From positions 28,707,985 to 28,771,984 of the forward strand of contig CAIIXF020000004.1 of the NCBI GenBank assembly GCA_903813345.2: a DNA stretch of 64,000 nt. The letters are read 5' to 3'. Below the pieces are notes generated by a model, which was not told the DNA's origin, searched no databases, and saw only the letters and a program-made list of their open reading frames with translations. The DNA comes from Owenia fusiformis. Lineage: Eukaryota > Annelida > Polychaeta > Sabellida > Oweniidae. Positions 55,890 through 64,000 of the stretch are shown piece by piece. Position numbers and translations under genes: made by a program. How positions within the stretch are numbered: the stretch's first letter is position 1; every line of letters starts with the position of its first letter.

Positions 55890-57260
55890 AAAGGAGATTC
55901 ATTCAGGATTTTTCTGGAGTGGCAAGGCCATTGTTCAAATTGACTGAGAAAGGATGTCCTTTTGTGTGGTCACAAGCATGTCAAGATGCATTTGAAGATA
56001 TTAAAAAATATGTACATTGGTGCTGCAATGTTGAAATACCCAGCTAAGTCAAGATGTTCATTTTAGATACTGATACTAGTGCATGTCAGGTTGGAGATGT
56101 TCTTAACAAGAGGTTGATGGGTAGAAATAGTCGTGAATCATTATAGTAAGACACTGTCCAGATATGAAAGAAGTATTGTGTCACCAGATTGGAGCTTTTG
56201 GCAGTTCTCAGAGCTGTCAAGACATTTCATCACTATCTGTTTGGGAGTCGTTTTAAGATTCAGACGGATCATAGTGCTCTTGTATGGCTATTTCGTTTTA
56301 ATTACCCAGAAGGTCAATGAGCTCGCTGGTTGGAACAGTTAGACCAGTATAATTTTGTAATTGAACACTGTTCAGGTGCTAAGCATCAAAATACAGATGG
56401 GTTTGCCAGGAAGACCTTGTACTTGCTGTCTAAGGTAAGAGAAATTATGTAAAGTCATTGGTAAAATTGAGGAAGACGCTAAATTATTGGCATTCAGTGC
56501 AGATCTTGGTCACGAACCTAGATGTATGGTCATTGAATCAGAGTCAAGTACAGTGTCATTGTTTGGTTCTAACTGGTCCCCTGGTTTGACAAAAGATGGT
56601 TGCTTGCATGCTTTGACAGAGGATCCATTTCTGAAAATACTGGCAAATGGATGTTCCTTTGAAATTCAGGGAGAAAATCAAGTCTTTTTCACATGGTGCA
56701 TTGGACAGTGGTCATTTTGGAGTGAACAAGTCAATTGGTCGATTGAGAGCAAAATACTATTGGGTTGGTTTCAAAGCAGATCTGGCATGTTGGGTGTCAG
56801 CTTGTCAATTATGTCAAAGAAGAAATCCTCCAAATCGTAAACATAAAACTCCTATGAAGCAATATGTTGGTGCACCTTTGGAAAGGATTGCCATTGATAT
56901 TTTGGGACCATTACCAGAGAGTTTGTTCGGTAACAAGTACATTGTATCTATTGAAGACTACTTTTGTAAGATTTTGCAATTAGTGGCAGCTCCAAATCAA
57001 GAAGCAGACTGTTGGAACTGCTTTGGTTTCAAAATTCTTCTGTCTGTATGGTTCACCTATTCAAATCTTAAGAACTTTGAAGCATGAATGACATCAATAA
57101 AATTAGAAAAACTCCTTATCACCCCCAATCAGATGGAATGGTTGAAAGGTCCAATAGAACCGTTGAGGCAATGTTGTCAAAAATAGTTGCATCAGACCAG
57201 AGGAACTGGGATGAGTGTTTGCCGTTTGTTTGTATGATATTAAATCAAACACAAAGGGAT
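55890..57260 (+). pseudogene. Decayed Ty3/gypsy pol (RT end, RNase H, integrase)
   Basis: Frameshifted pieces read in pol order. F-S-G-V-A-R-P-L-F-K-L-T-E-K is the thumb of reverse transcriptase. V-N-H-Y-S-K-T-L-S-R-Y-E-R, then H-H-Y-L-F-G and T-D-H-S-A-L-V-W-L, are RNase H. An HHCC zinc finger (H-G-x5-G-H-F-G and C-Q-L-C-Q-R) follows, with I-A-I-D-I-L-G-P-L-P as the integrase core. T-P-Y-H-P-Q-S-D-G-M-V-E-R holds the last catalytic E. At least five frameshifts or stops occur, gag, protease and most of the RT are missing, and no LTR was seen. Confidence 0.8.
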
Positions 57261-57385
57261 ATGAACCTGGTTCTTTGGTGGATGGCCGGTCAATCGCATT
57301 CAGATTATGCAAAACTCTTAAGATGGCGCGAAAGCAACCTACATCAAATAACTGAACGTCATACCGGAAATTCACATAGGTGCAA

Positions 57386-57397
57386 CAAGATGGCGGC
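57386..57397 (+). promoter_or_regulatory. YY1-like initiator motif
   Basis: CAAGATGGCGGC matches the YY1 consensus and overlaps the ATG at 57390, a common arrangement at 5' ends of animal genes. An ACCGGAAAT ETS-like site lies about 20 bp before it. Confidence 0.4.
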
Positions 57398-57475
57398 GGG
57401 AATTTTTAAATTCTCAGATATTAATGAAATATCCAGTCACTTTGATAAATATCAATGGGAGACATTAAAGTGCTT
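57390..57475 (+). CDS. Candidate first exon, unidentified gene
   Basis: The frame reads M-A-A-G-I-F-K-F-S-D-I-N-E-I-S-S-H-F, then D-K-Y-Q-W-E-T-L-K-C, and leaves phase 2 before GTAAGA at 57476. The ATG sits in a YY1 motif. This looks like a genuine 5' exon rather than gypsy sequence, which ends about 130 bp upstream. The partner exon is not visible. It could be an alternative start of the THAP gene or the 5' remnant of another gene. Confidence 0.4.
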
Positions 57476-57625
57476 GTAAGAACGCAAAATCACAAAAAAA
57501 TGTCCCCAAATGTTAATTAATTCAATCCTATGTTATATCAACATTGTATCTATCTACTTACGTGTTTTTGATCGAATCAAATAAGTCTGAAATTAGCGAA
57601 AACATAAATACAATAGTTTGGCTTC

Positions 57626-57633
57626 TGACGTCA
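57626..57633 (+). promoter_or_regulatory. CRE motif before the THAP gene
   Basis: A perfect TGACGTCA palindrome lies 71 bp upstream of the THAP gene's ATG. A second YY1-like TATGGCGG follows at 57671-57678. Together they fit a TATA-less promoter for the gene that follows. Confidence 0.45.
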
Positions 57634-57703
57634 TGATCCGAAGCTTCCAGGATGCATTGCGCATAAACAATATGGCGGAGATAGGGGGAAAATAAAACGA
57701 AGA

Positions 57704-57948
57704 ATGGTACGCTGGTGTGTACTCGGAGGGTGCTCCAAATCGAGAGAAAACGACGGTATATCGTTGCATGAGTTCCCAAAGGACCTCTCTATCGCCAAAA
57801 AATGGCACAGTTTTGTCTTGAAAACGCGGAAATGGGACATGCCTCCAGAGACTGCAATTAGGAGAAAAGCACAAATTTGTTCGGATCATTTCGAACGGGA
57901 TTGCTACGACAGTAGTCATTACAACCAATGGAAGCTAGGTTATGCCAA
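57704..57948 (+). CDS. THAP gene, exon 1: THAP zinc finger
   Basis: The exon encodes M-V-R-W-C-V-L-G-G-C-S-K-S, a conserved W-H-S-F, and I-C-S-D-H-F. These are the C-x4-C and C-x2-H ligands and core of the C2CH THAP domain, a sequence-specific DNA-binding fold found in host regulators and in P- and Kolobok-type transposases. The start is the only ATG before the first zinc cysteine; the upstream in-frame ATG at 57672 meets a stop. The exon ends in phase 2 at GTATGT. Joined to exon 2, the domain's C-terminal P-I-P-T-I-L (equivalent of A-V-P-T-I-F) is completed. Confidence 0.85.
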
Positions 57949-58344
57949 GTATGTTGAATGATTAAACGTTTATGCTTCGAGATTTAGTGAAAAATATACT
58001 TTTAGGTCATTGTTGAACAATAATTTGAGTGAGGCAAAAAACCCGGAAATGAAATAACGTAAAACTGTAAATGATTCTTTGGGCTACGTTTCAATGTAAT
58101 AAATCAGAGAAACGAACATAGATAAATGACGACATACATCGTTATAATAAAAAGTAAGTTTCCTATAATTCTGGGTATGTGAAAAAAAACGAGTAACAAG
58201 TGCACTCAACAAGTGGACGTGGCACATCGATAAGTGGGCGTGGCACATTGTTGAGAACTAGGCCTAGATGCATACATGTAGGTAATGTGCATGCATAGGA
58301 CCCAGTCTGGTGTTATGTTTATTATTAGTCTCCTCATATTTTAG

Positions 58345-58490
58345 GTTCCTGATGTTCGACAAAAATAGGCCTACATATCCAATACCTACAATATTGCCAC
58401 CAAAACCAGAATCTCTTGATCAAAAAGGCCAAAAGACAAAGTATCGAGGACAGGAGACTGAAAACTACAAAGAAGTTGAAAATTGCAAGA
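58345..58490 (+). CDS. THAP gene, exon 2: end of THAP domain
   Basis: The exon lies between TTTTAG and GTAAGT. In phase it reads F-L-M-F-D-K-N-R-P-T-Y-P-I-P-T-I-L, which supplies the terminal proline motif required for THAP folding, then a lysine/glutamine-rich linker. It ends in phase 1. Confidence 0.8.
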
Positions 58491-58893
58491 GTAAGTATTA
58501 CTTTAGCAAAGTAGAAACCTGTAAGTGAAGATACTTCACATATAGATTTATGAAAAAACATACTGTGACCGATATTGTTGTCCATGTAAGTGACAGTATT
58601 ATGTGCAATAAAACAGTCAGAGACTCAATGGAATACTTGTTTACACATATTTTAGATTGATATCATATATGAATAGGCAAATGGTTATTAACAAAACACG
58701 AATAAGCCATGCATGGGTTGCAACTTCAAATGCATAATCAAGTTCATTATCACTGTCTGAACTTTTGGTTTGAGATAAAGCATGTTTGGTATAGTTCCAT
58801 TGATTTTGAAATTTGCCTTTATGTGTTGTTTTACATGTTTATTGTCTAAATTATTGTCAAAATAAATGTTTATTGTTTTTCAGATGAAAGCAG

Positions 58894-59208
58894 AGTTAAC
58901 TTCACCTAGACCAAGCAGGAGCACATCCTCTGTTCAGGAAGATGATGAAAATTCTCCTGAGGCGTCCTTGCAAGACCCAAATAAAGTTTCAAGTGTGTCA
59001 TCTGTCGACTCAAGTACATCAGGTCCATGTGTTGTGCAGGACAGTGAGGAATCAGATGCAGTTTCATCAGTTGAGTCACCTATTCAGCTGGAACTTGATA
59101 CTGGTGAACCTGTCTTATCAGCTGAGTCTGCTTCATGCAACCAATTGCAAACTGTACAGTACAAACCCTGTACTACACGCGAGGCCTCAACACAAACCAG
59201 TGAGACAT
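58894..59208 (+). CDS. THAP gene, exon 3: Ser/Glu-rich linker
   Basis: The frame is open from L-T-S-P-R-P-S-R-S-T through a serine- and acid-rich stretch to S-T-Q-T-S-E-T and the donor GTAAGT. Two acceptors are possible. The one at 58884 (TTTTTCAG) gives a frame conflict with exon 2 and an early stop. The AG ending at 58893 restores phase, so I use it. The linker is low-complexity and probably disordered. Confidence 0.65.
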
Positions 59209-59715
59209 GTAAGTGTAAAGTTGCAAGTTATTATTAATAGGGATTGAATATGGATATTATTTTGTTCACAACAGAGTTGATTTGATCTGATCTTGATCAA
59301 TGTAATAATGCGCTAAAAATATATATCCATTCTATTTAATAATAACAACCTATTTATTTTAGTTTTAATTTAGACATGATAAAAAGATTTTGATATAATT
59401 TCCATCTTAGGTAATAAAATAATAGTTTCTATACTTAATTACATATTTTAACATACAAATCATACTTTCAAATGTTTTTTTATTGTTCAATTCTGAAATA
59501 TAAGATTTATGAATACTGTGTGCCAATATGCTTGTAAAATAATTCAAAAATAAGTGTGAGAGCCTTGACCATTTGTAATCAATTAGAATCTTTTCTATGG
59601 GAAATAGTGAGGTCACATGTGTTACATATAAATGTCCACATATATACATATAAATATCTTTTTGACAAAACAAGAAATCATATACATGTATATGTTATCA
59701 CTTGAATGTGGCAAT

Positions 59716-59765
59716 AAACATGTACCTGTATGTATGTACATGTATGTACATGTATGTATGTATGT
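59716..59765. repeat. (TGTA)n-like microsatellite in an intron
   Basis: TGTATGTACATGTATGTACA-type repeats, partly self-complementary, lie in the intron before exon 4. Confidence 0.85.
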
Positions 59766-59853
59766 CACCTGTTACCAGTCTTCTGGATTAAATACTCTAC
59801 ATGTCAAAGGCAGGTGGTGACATAAATCACATGTTATGTCTTGCATCTTTCAG

Positions 59854-60121
59854 GGCCTACACTGTTAACAAGATATGGAACTCCAAAAGCTTTAGAGGCA
59901 CATGCTCCATTGCCAAAATTACCACCTATGGTACAGCGTGTAACCAAGAATTCATTAGTAACCATCGGCAGCGTTAAGGAAGCCAAAGAGAAATATGAGT
60001 CACCACCACGTTTTATTCAGCATCCATCAGAGGATGATGGAGAAGATGAAGAGGATGATGACCCTGATTATAAGCCAATTGACTCAAGTGGAAGCACAAG
60101 CCCAAATGAATCCCCAATAAG
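59854..60121 (+). CDS. THAP gene, exon 4: acidic linker
   Basis: Bounded by TTTCAG and GTACAT; phase 1 in, phase 2 out, agreeing with both neighbours. It encodes P-T-L-L-T-R-Y-G-T-P-K, a proline-rich part, then a strongly acidic E-D-D-G-E-D-E-E-D-D-D-P-D-Y-K-P segment. The D-P-D-Y-K-P motif recalls D-L-D-Y-R-P in the triplicated exon at 3028-3512. Confidence 0.8.
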
Positions 60122-60410
60122 GTACATGAAGGATAAATATTCTTTATATTTTTGAGTGACTTATTAGAGAGACTTATAAGAGCCAATTTTATTACGTGGA
60201 GTGAAAATAAAATACAATTGAAGATTCCTATGTTGTGATGGTGAACTAATACACTTGCCATATGTTCTATATAGGGGAAATAACAATAATTCAGGAGTTA
60301 GAAGAGTTATCATGGATGGATCTATTTTTATTATTTTTTGCTGACTGCCATTTGTATTCTTCATTTATTTATTTTATTGTTGTGAGTAATGTTTATAAAC
60401 TTTTTTTCAG

Positions 60411-60588
60411 GCCCCCCAAGAAAAAGCTAAAGAAAGAGAGAATTGTACCAAAACACAAACCCCTAGATTCAAATAGAAAGTACATCGTTTTTGAACAAAT
60501 GTTGTTGAAATTATTTACAATATGTTTCAACTGTAGAAAAGATGCCCGTCCATTGATTCAAAATTTTGTGGGAACAATGATAACTAGA
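60411..60588 (+). CDS. THAP gene, exon 5: start of the transposase-like domain
   Basis: After TTTTTTTCAG the frame encodes R-P-P-K-K-K-L-K-K-E-R, a basic nuclear-localisation-like cluster. It continues with N-R-K-Y-I-V-F-E-Q-M-L-L-K-L-F, C-F-N-C, and V-G-T-M-I-T. The Y-I-V-F-E...L-L-x-L-F...C-x2-C...G-T-M block is the N-terminal signature of the large conserved domain that continues in exon 6. Family resemblance ends at about 60585, and the remaining open frame to the TAG at 60640 is judged to be inserted sequence. Confidence 0.65.
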
Positions 60589-60702
60589 TTTTGGAAATTG
60601 AACGAAGTTCAATTTCAGACTCCAGATCTATACTTTTTTTAGCCGAGTCATCCAGAATAAGCCGAGTCATCCAGAATAAGCTGAGTTATCTAGAAAGAGA
60701 TG

Positions 60703-60890
60703 GATAAATAAAATAGGAAGGTAGGATAGGATAGAATAGGAAAGAACGATAGGATAGAATAAGAAAGAAGGATAGGATAGAATAGAATAGGAAGAAAGGA
60801 TAGGATAGAATAGGAAGGATAGGAAGGAAAAGATATGAAGGAAGGATAGATAGGAAGGATAGGGTAGGATGAGATAGGAAGGATGGATGA
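60703..60890. repeat. Degenerate (GATAGGATAGAATAGGAAG)n array
   Basis: Purine-rich 5- and 10-bp units, mostly GGATA and GAATA, run for almost 190 bp with strand asymmetry: no pyrimidine tract longer than two. Confidence 0.9.
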
Positions 60891-60964
60891 ATTTTTCAAT
60901 ATTTTCTTCTCTACTCTTGACTTTCTATCAGGATACCATCAGATCGATTTTTCTCGAAATTTCA

Positions 60965-61740
60965 AAACGCGATCACTTCCGAACCGGAAGTCGGATCGAA
61001 ATTTGGTTTGCAGATTCGGATTCCTGACAAAATTCTACCCCTAATTCATAACTCATACGTTAAATTTGGAGATTTTTTATTTTGACCTACTTTTCGGACA
61101 CGCCATAACTTCCGAACCGGAAGTCGGATCGACATTTGGTTTGCAGATTCGGATTCCTGACAGAATTCTACCCTTAATTCATAACTCATATATACAATTT
61201 GGAGAACTTTTTATTTTGACCTACTTTTCGGACACCATATCTCAAAAGTGGGTCAAAATACTTTCTGACGGCAAAAGGCGAACACTATTAGCATATTCTT
61301 GGCTACATGTATACACAATTTCGAAGAATATAATTAAAGTGTAGTGTCAGAATCGAAAAAATAAGGAAAACCTATGAATTTGACCTAGATGTTGACCTAG
61401 GCATTTCGGTGTCCAAATTGTGAAGCTAGATGGCTTTTGAGGTCCCCTTCTTTTAAAGGCTTTGATTATATGAAGCTGAACTCAGTCTATATTCCGTATT
61501 TTTCACTTCAAAAAAATATTTTTTCCCATTGACTTAACATGGGCACCAAATTTAGCGATTTTTGGGTTTCAAAACGCCATAACTTCCGAACCGGAAGTCA
61601 GATCTAAATTTCGTTTTCAGATTCGGAATCCTGAGAAAATTTCCTATAAGACTAATATCCTGGACATTTGATTTGAAGATTTTTTTTTGGACCTCGTTTT
61701 CGGACACTGATATCTCGAAATCGGTTTGAGATATCAAAAA
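60965..61740. repeat. Repeats with palindromic ETS-like sites
   Basis: ACTTCCGAACCGGAAGT occurs three times: 60975-60991, 61108-61124 and 61582-61598. The first two lie in adjacent 133-bp imperfect repeats that share GGTTTGCAGATTCGGATTCC and a TTTTTATTTTGACCTACTTT segment followed by TCGGACAC. The third copy is more diverged. CCGGAAGT is the ETS core, so each palindrome offers two facing ETS sites. Confidence 0.75.
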
Positions 61741-62068
61741 ACTAAATCGACCCTAGATTTCCTACTTTTTTATGAGGAACACAATGAAAAAAAAACGGAT
61801 CAAAAATATTGAAGGACGACCGAGAAAATTGAAAAAAGTGACAAAGTACTGGATTTGACCTAGTTCTTGACCTTTGACCTAGATAAAAATTTGACCCAAT
61901 TTCCGAGGAACTAGATTCTGGACCTAAATTGACCAAATGACTGACTTTACTGAAAACCTTATGGTTATCGAGAAAACTGGGAAAGAATAATAAAGAATAA
62001 TAATGAATAATAATAATAAGAATACTGACAAAAACAATAGACTCCAGATTGACATCTGGAGTCTAATA

Positions 62069-62458
62069 ATTCATCAAGAGTGTACCAGTCTTTACTGTCC
62101 AGGATACACCTGGCACTCTCAACCATATATAAATAATCTAGCTGCTGGCAATCTTCTACTATCAGCTGCTATTCTTTTTTCTGGTAATCTGCCATCTAAA
62201 ACTTTGAGAATGCTCAATTTCTCTGGCATCAAAACCTTTTCAAGAATGACTTTCCACCGTATGCAGAGAATTTATCTAAATCCTGCAATCTATTCTGTTT
62301 GGGAATTCTCTCAAAATACCCTCTTTGATAACCTACCAAGTAGCCTGCTGTTAGGAGGAGATGCCCGTTGTGACAATATGGGCCACACAGCCAAATATGG
62401 CTCATACTCCCTGATTGACCTGAAAAGGAATCAAATCATTGCCACGGAGCTTGTACAG
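62069..62458 (+). CDS. THAP gene, exon 6: transposase-like core
   Basis: The frame encodes Q-E-C-T-S-L-Y-C-P-G-Y-T-W-H-S-Q-P, then A-A-G-N-L-L-L-S-A-A-I-L-F-S-G, F-H-R-M-Q-R-I-Y-L-N-P-A-I and G-G-D-A-R-C-D-N-M-G-H-T-A-K-Y-G-S-Y-S. It ends A-T-E-L-V-Q before GTATGG, phase 0. The aspartates of G-D-x-R-C-D before G-H-x-A-K-Y-G are candidates for the first catalytic residue of an RNase H-like transposase core. The THAP plus this core fits Kolobok-type transposases, whose target site is TTAA; that name is an inference. The left boundary is set by the insertion or intron, not by a clear acceptor. Confidence 0.75.
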
Positions 62459-62682
62459 GTATGGTATGCAGTAAACTATCCATTTATTTATTATGTAATA
62501 TTACCTATTTGTACTTGAATAATGAGCACTATTTTTGTTTTAATTGTATTCCTTTGTCAATTCTTCCATCTTTGTTTAGAAATAATATGCTATAAACTGA
62601 TGTAATCATGATACTAAATGGCAGAAGGAATCTTGAGAAGATCTCAGAAACAGTAAGAGTACGGTTTGACTGTTTCTTTCAG

Positions 62683-62883
62683 AAAAATGAGGTACCTAAT
62701 TCATACCACATGGAGTTGGAGGGACTGAAGCGATGTAAGAGCAAACTGGAAACTATTTCTACAGAGCTAGACACAGAACCAAAAAAGTTACATTAGTCAC
62801 GGACAGGCATCCTCAGATTAACAAATGGTTGAGGGAAAATTGGCGCATCAGTCACTATTTCGACATCTGGCACATAGCCAAAG
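62683..62883 (+). CDS. THAP gene, exon 7, with a -1 frameshift
   Basis: The exon starts after TTTCAG and ends in phase 1 at GTAAGT. It begins K-N-E-V-P-N-S-Y-H-M-E-L-E-G-L-K-R. At 62781-62787 the run A AAA AAG lies in frame; the zero frame stops at TAG 62794-62796. The -1 frame from GTT at 62787 continues V-T-L-V-T-D-R-H-P-Q-I-N-K-W-L-R-E and F-D-I-W-H-I-A-K. T-D-R-H and W-H-I-A-K are conserved also in the relic at 19227-19404, so the -1 frame is the true one. The cause could be a one-base deletion in the A run, an assembly error, or a programmed shift. Confidence 0.7.
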
Positions 62884-63321
62884 GTAAGTCAGCACACTAA
62901 ATGAGAATATTGGTTGATCAAACGGCCCACTCCTCAGGGCAAAGCTATGTAATATAATGTAGTGTTGTATGACCGAAAAAAAATTGTGCAAAATGATATT
63001 GACAATTTAGCAAGAGCAGACAATATTCAAATGACAACATACGTATTTTGCATGCAGATGCAAAATAACAGATCAATATATTAGAATGAAGTCTAGTCAC
63101 AAAACACATTATGGTAATATAAATACATCATTATGCAAGAAACACAACCATAATATGTATGGCATCATACAATGTGGAAACTGAGTAGTAAGAGATATAC
63201 AAATGTTTTTTTGTACTGTAGTGAAATAAGCTTATTTTTCTATATGATTATCTGCTAATCCACTTGATTTACAATATCATATTGGACACTTATTGAAAGT
63301 CAAAATGTAATACGTTTTTAG

Positions 63322-63410
63322 GTTTGAAGAAAAAACTTGCTGTGCTGGCAAAGAAGTACCCAGATATCCAACAATGGAACAGGGCGATAATCACCCATTT
63401 ATACTGGCAG
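63322..63410 (+). CDS. THAP gene, exon 8
   Basis: After TTTTAG the frame joins exon 7 in phase (W-H-I-A-K-G) and reads L-K-K-K-L-A-V-L-A-K-K-Y, then I-I-T-H-L-Y-W-Q before GTGTTT. The H-L-Y-W motif is typical for the end of this block. The gene should continue beyond 64000 because no family C-terminus is seen here. Confidence 0.7.
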
Positions 63411-63865
63411 GTGTTTCATGTCTTTTTTGGGAGAAAGTTCATTCAGATTATAAGGAATACATTGGTAGATAGACTACATATTACTTGCAATTTTTCACTC
63501 ATATATATATATAAATCTGATTATGCCTTTTACTATTATGGAAGACATTTTCAACAATACCATATGAACTATATAATATGAATCAGTTATATTATGTTGA
63601 AGAGACACATTGTGTTTTTAAACATGTCTAAGGATTCAAGAAATGTCTCATTTCCAGTTTTGAAGTAATGAAATTAATGAGGAAAATGTAACCAGAGTGT
63701 TTGGCTGCATTTTCAAGAATGCAAATTGAAAAATATATTGTCCATTATAAACATGAATATAAAATGTATGAAATCCTAGTACAATGTTAAGCAATATATC
63801 ACTACCAATTTTGTATCTCTTGTTTATGATTTTTCTGTTGAGAAATGCAATAAATTATAAGAGAA
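63411..63865. other. Presumed intron of the THAP gene
   Basis: AT-rich sequence without a further in-phase exon. Confidence 0.4.
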
Positions 63866-64000
63866 CAGGTAGGTAAAACAACACCCTATATGAGTACATG
63901 TAGGTCATACAACACACTATATTAGGGTACAGGTAGATCATACAACACACTATAGGAGTACAGGTAGGTCATATAAAACCAGTACAGGTAGGTCATACAA
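63866..64000. repeat. Tandem repeat at the window edge, about 40 bp unit
   Basis: ACAGGTAGGTCATACAACAC-type units recur four to five times, with CTATA-containing spacers, and run off the right end of the window. Confidence 0.75.

Larger units (their letters stand above)
60589..62068. mobile_element. Repeat-rich insertion splitting the THAP gene
   Basis: Where the protein family continues directly from G-T-M to the next Cys/W-S-Q-P block, about 1.5 kb intervenes. The left side has a palindrome at 60595-60615 and then AGACTCCAGAT (60617-60627). The right side has AGACTCCAGAT-TGAC-ATCTGGAGTCT (62039-62064), so the same 11-mer marks both ends and is inverted at the outer right edge. Inside are a (GGATAGAATA)-type array and the ETS-palindrome repeats. 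It may be a mobile element, or a natural intron filled with repeats: a CAATAG acceptor at 62040 is in phase only with a phase-2 donor. Confidence 0.5.

Overview
The window is a nuclear segment of an invertebrate animal genome. It is AT-rich, with short exons in long introns, GT-AG splice signals, three different LINE retrotransposons, tRNA-derived SINE-like heads and several classes of cut-and-paste DNA transposon. A marine invertebrate such as a mollusc fits best, but nothing here fixes the phylum. No bacterial operon, CRISPR array or plasmid-like feature is present. Almost everything that can be recognised is a mobile element or a gene of transposase ancestry; the rest is intronic or intergenic AT-rich DNA.

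Layout: 0-4 kb holds short exon-like pieces, including an 87-nt in-phase exon triplicated in tandem inside a 199-bp repeat. 6.2-8.1 kb has a pogo-like MITE, a 1-kb minisatellite and a transposase fragment. 10.4-13 kb has a PHD-like fragment, a LINE ORF1 relic and a terminal-inverted-repeat element. 17-20.7 kb has a SINE head, a reverse transcriptase relic, a decayed copy of a THAP/Kolobok-like transposase gene and a 1.18-kb mariner-type element. 21-28 kb is a graveyard of multi-exon transposase-like genes (Tc1-like DDE, EnSpm-like, BEN-like).

28.5-29.6 kb holds two neighbouring non-autonomous elements. One is a 493-bp TTAA-flanked MITE carrying a tRNA-like gene with a Pol III terminator. The other has hairpin-containing termini. 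31-32 kb carries an intact LINE-type ORF1 with no ORF2. 33.4-38.3 kb is a nested pair: a minus-strand LINE with a 1077-residue endonuclease/reverse transcriptase, flanked by a 10-bp target duplication, inserted in an older small element. 39-43 kb is a plus-strand LINE with a poly(A) tail, broken by a single stop codon. 43.7-45 kb is a decayed third LINE.

45-55 kb has remnants of a P2RX7 C-terminal-like gene, a two-exon small gene, a 299-bp tandem duplication, a piggyBac-like MITE and a hAT/DUF4371-like relic. 55.9-57.3 kb is a decayed Ty3/gypsy pol.

57.6 kb to beyond the right edge is the best-preserved host-style gene. It has at least eight exons encoding an N-terminal THAP zinc finger, an acidic linker and a large transposase-like domain, preceded by a CRE-type promoter motif. 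A repeat-rich 1.5-kb insertion interrupts it, and it carries one -1 frameshift at an A AAA AAG heptamer.
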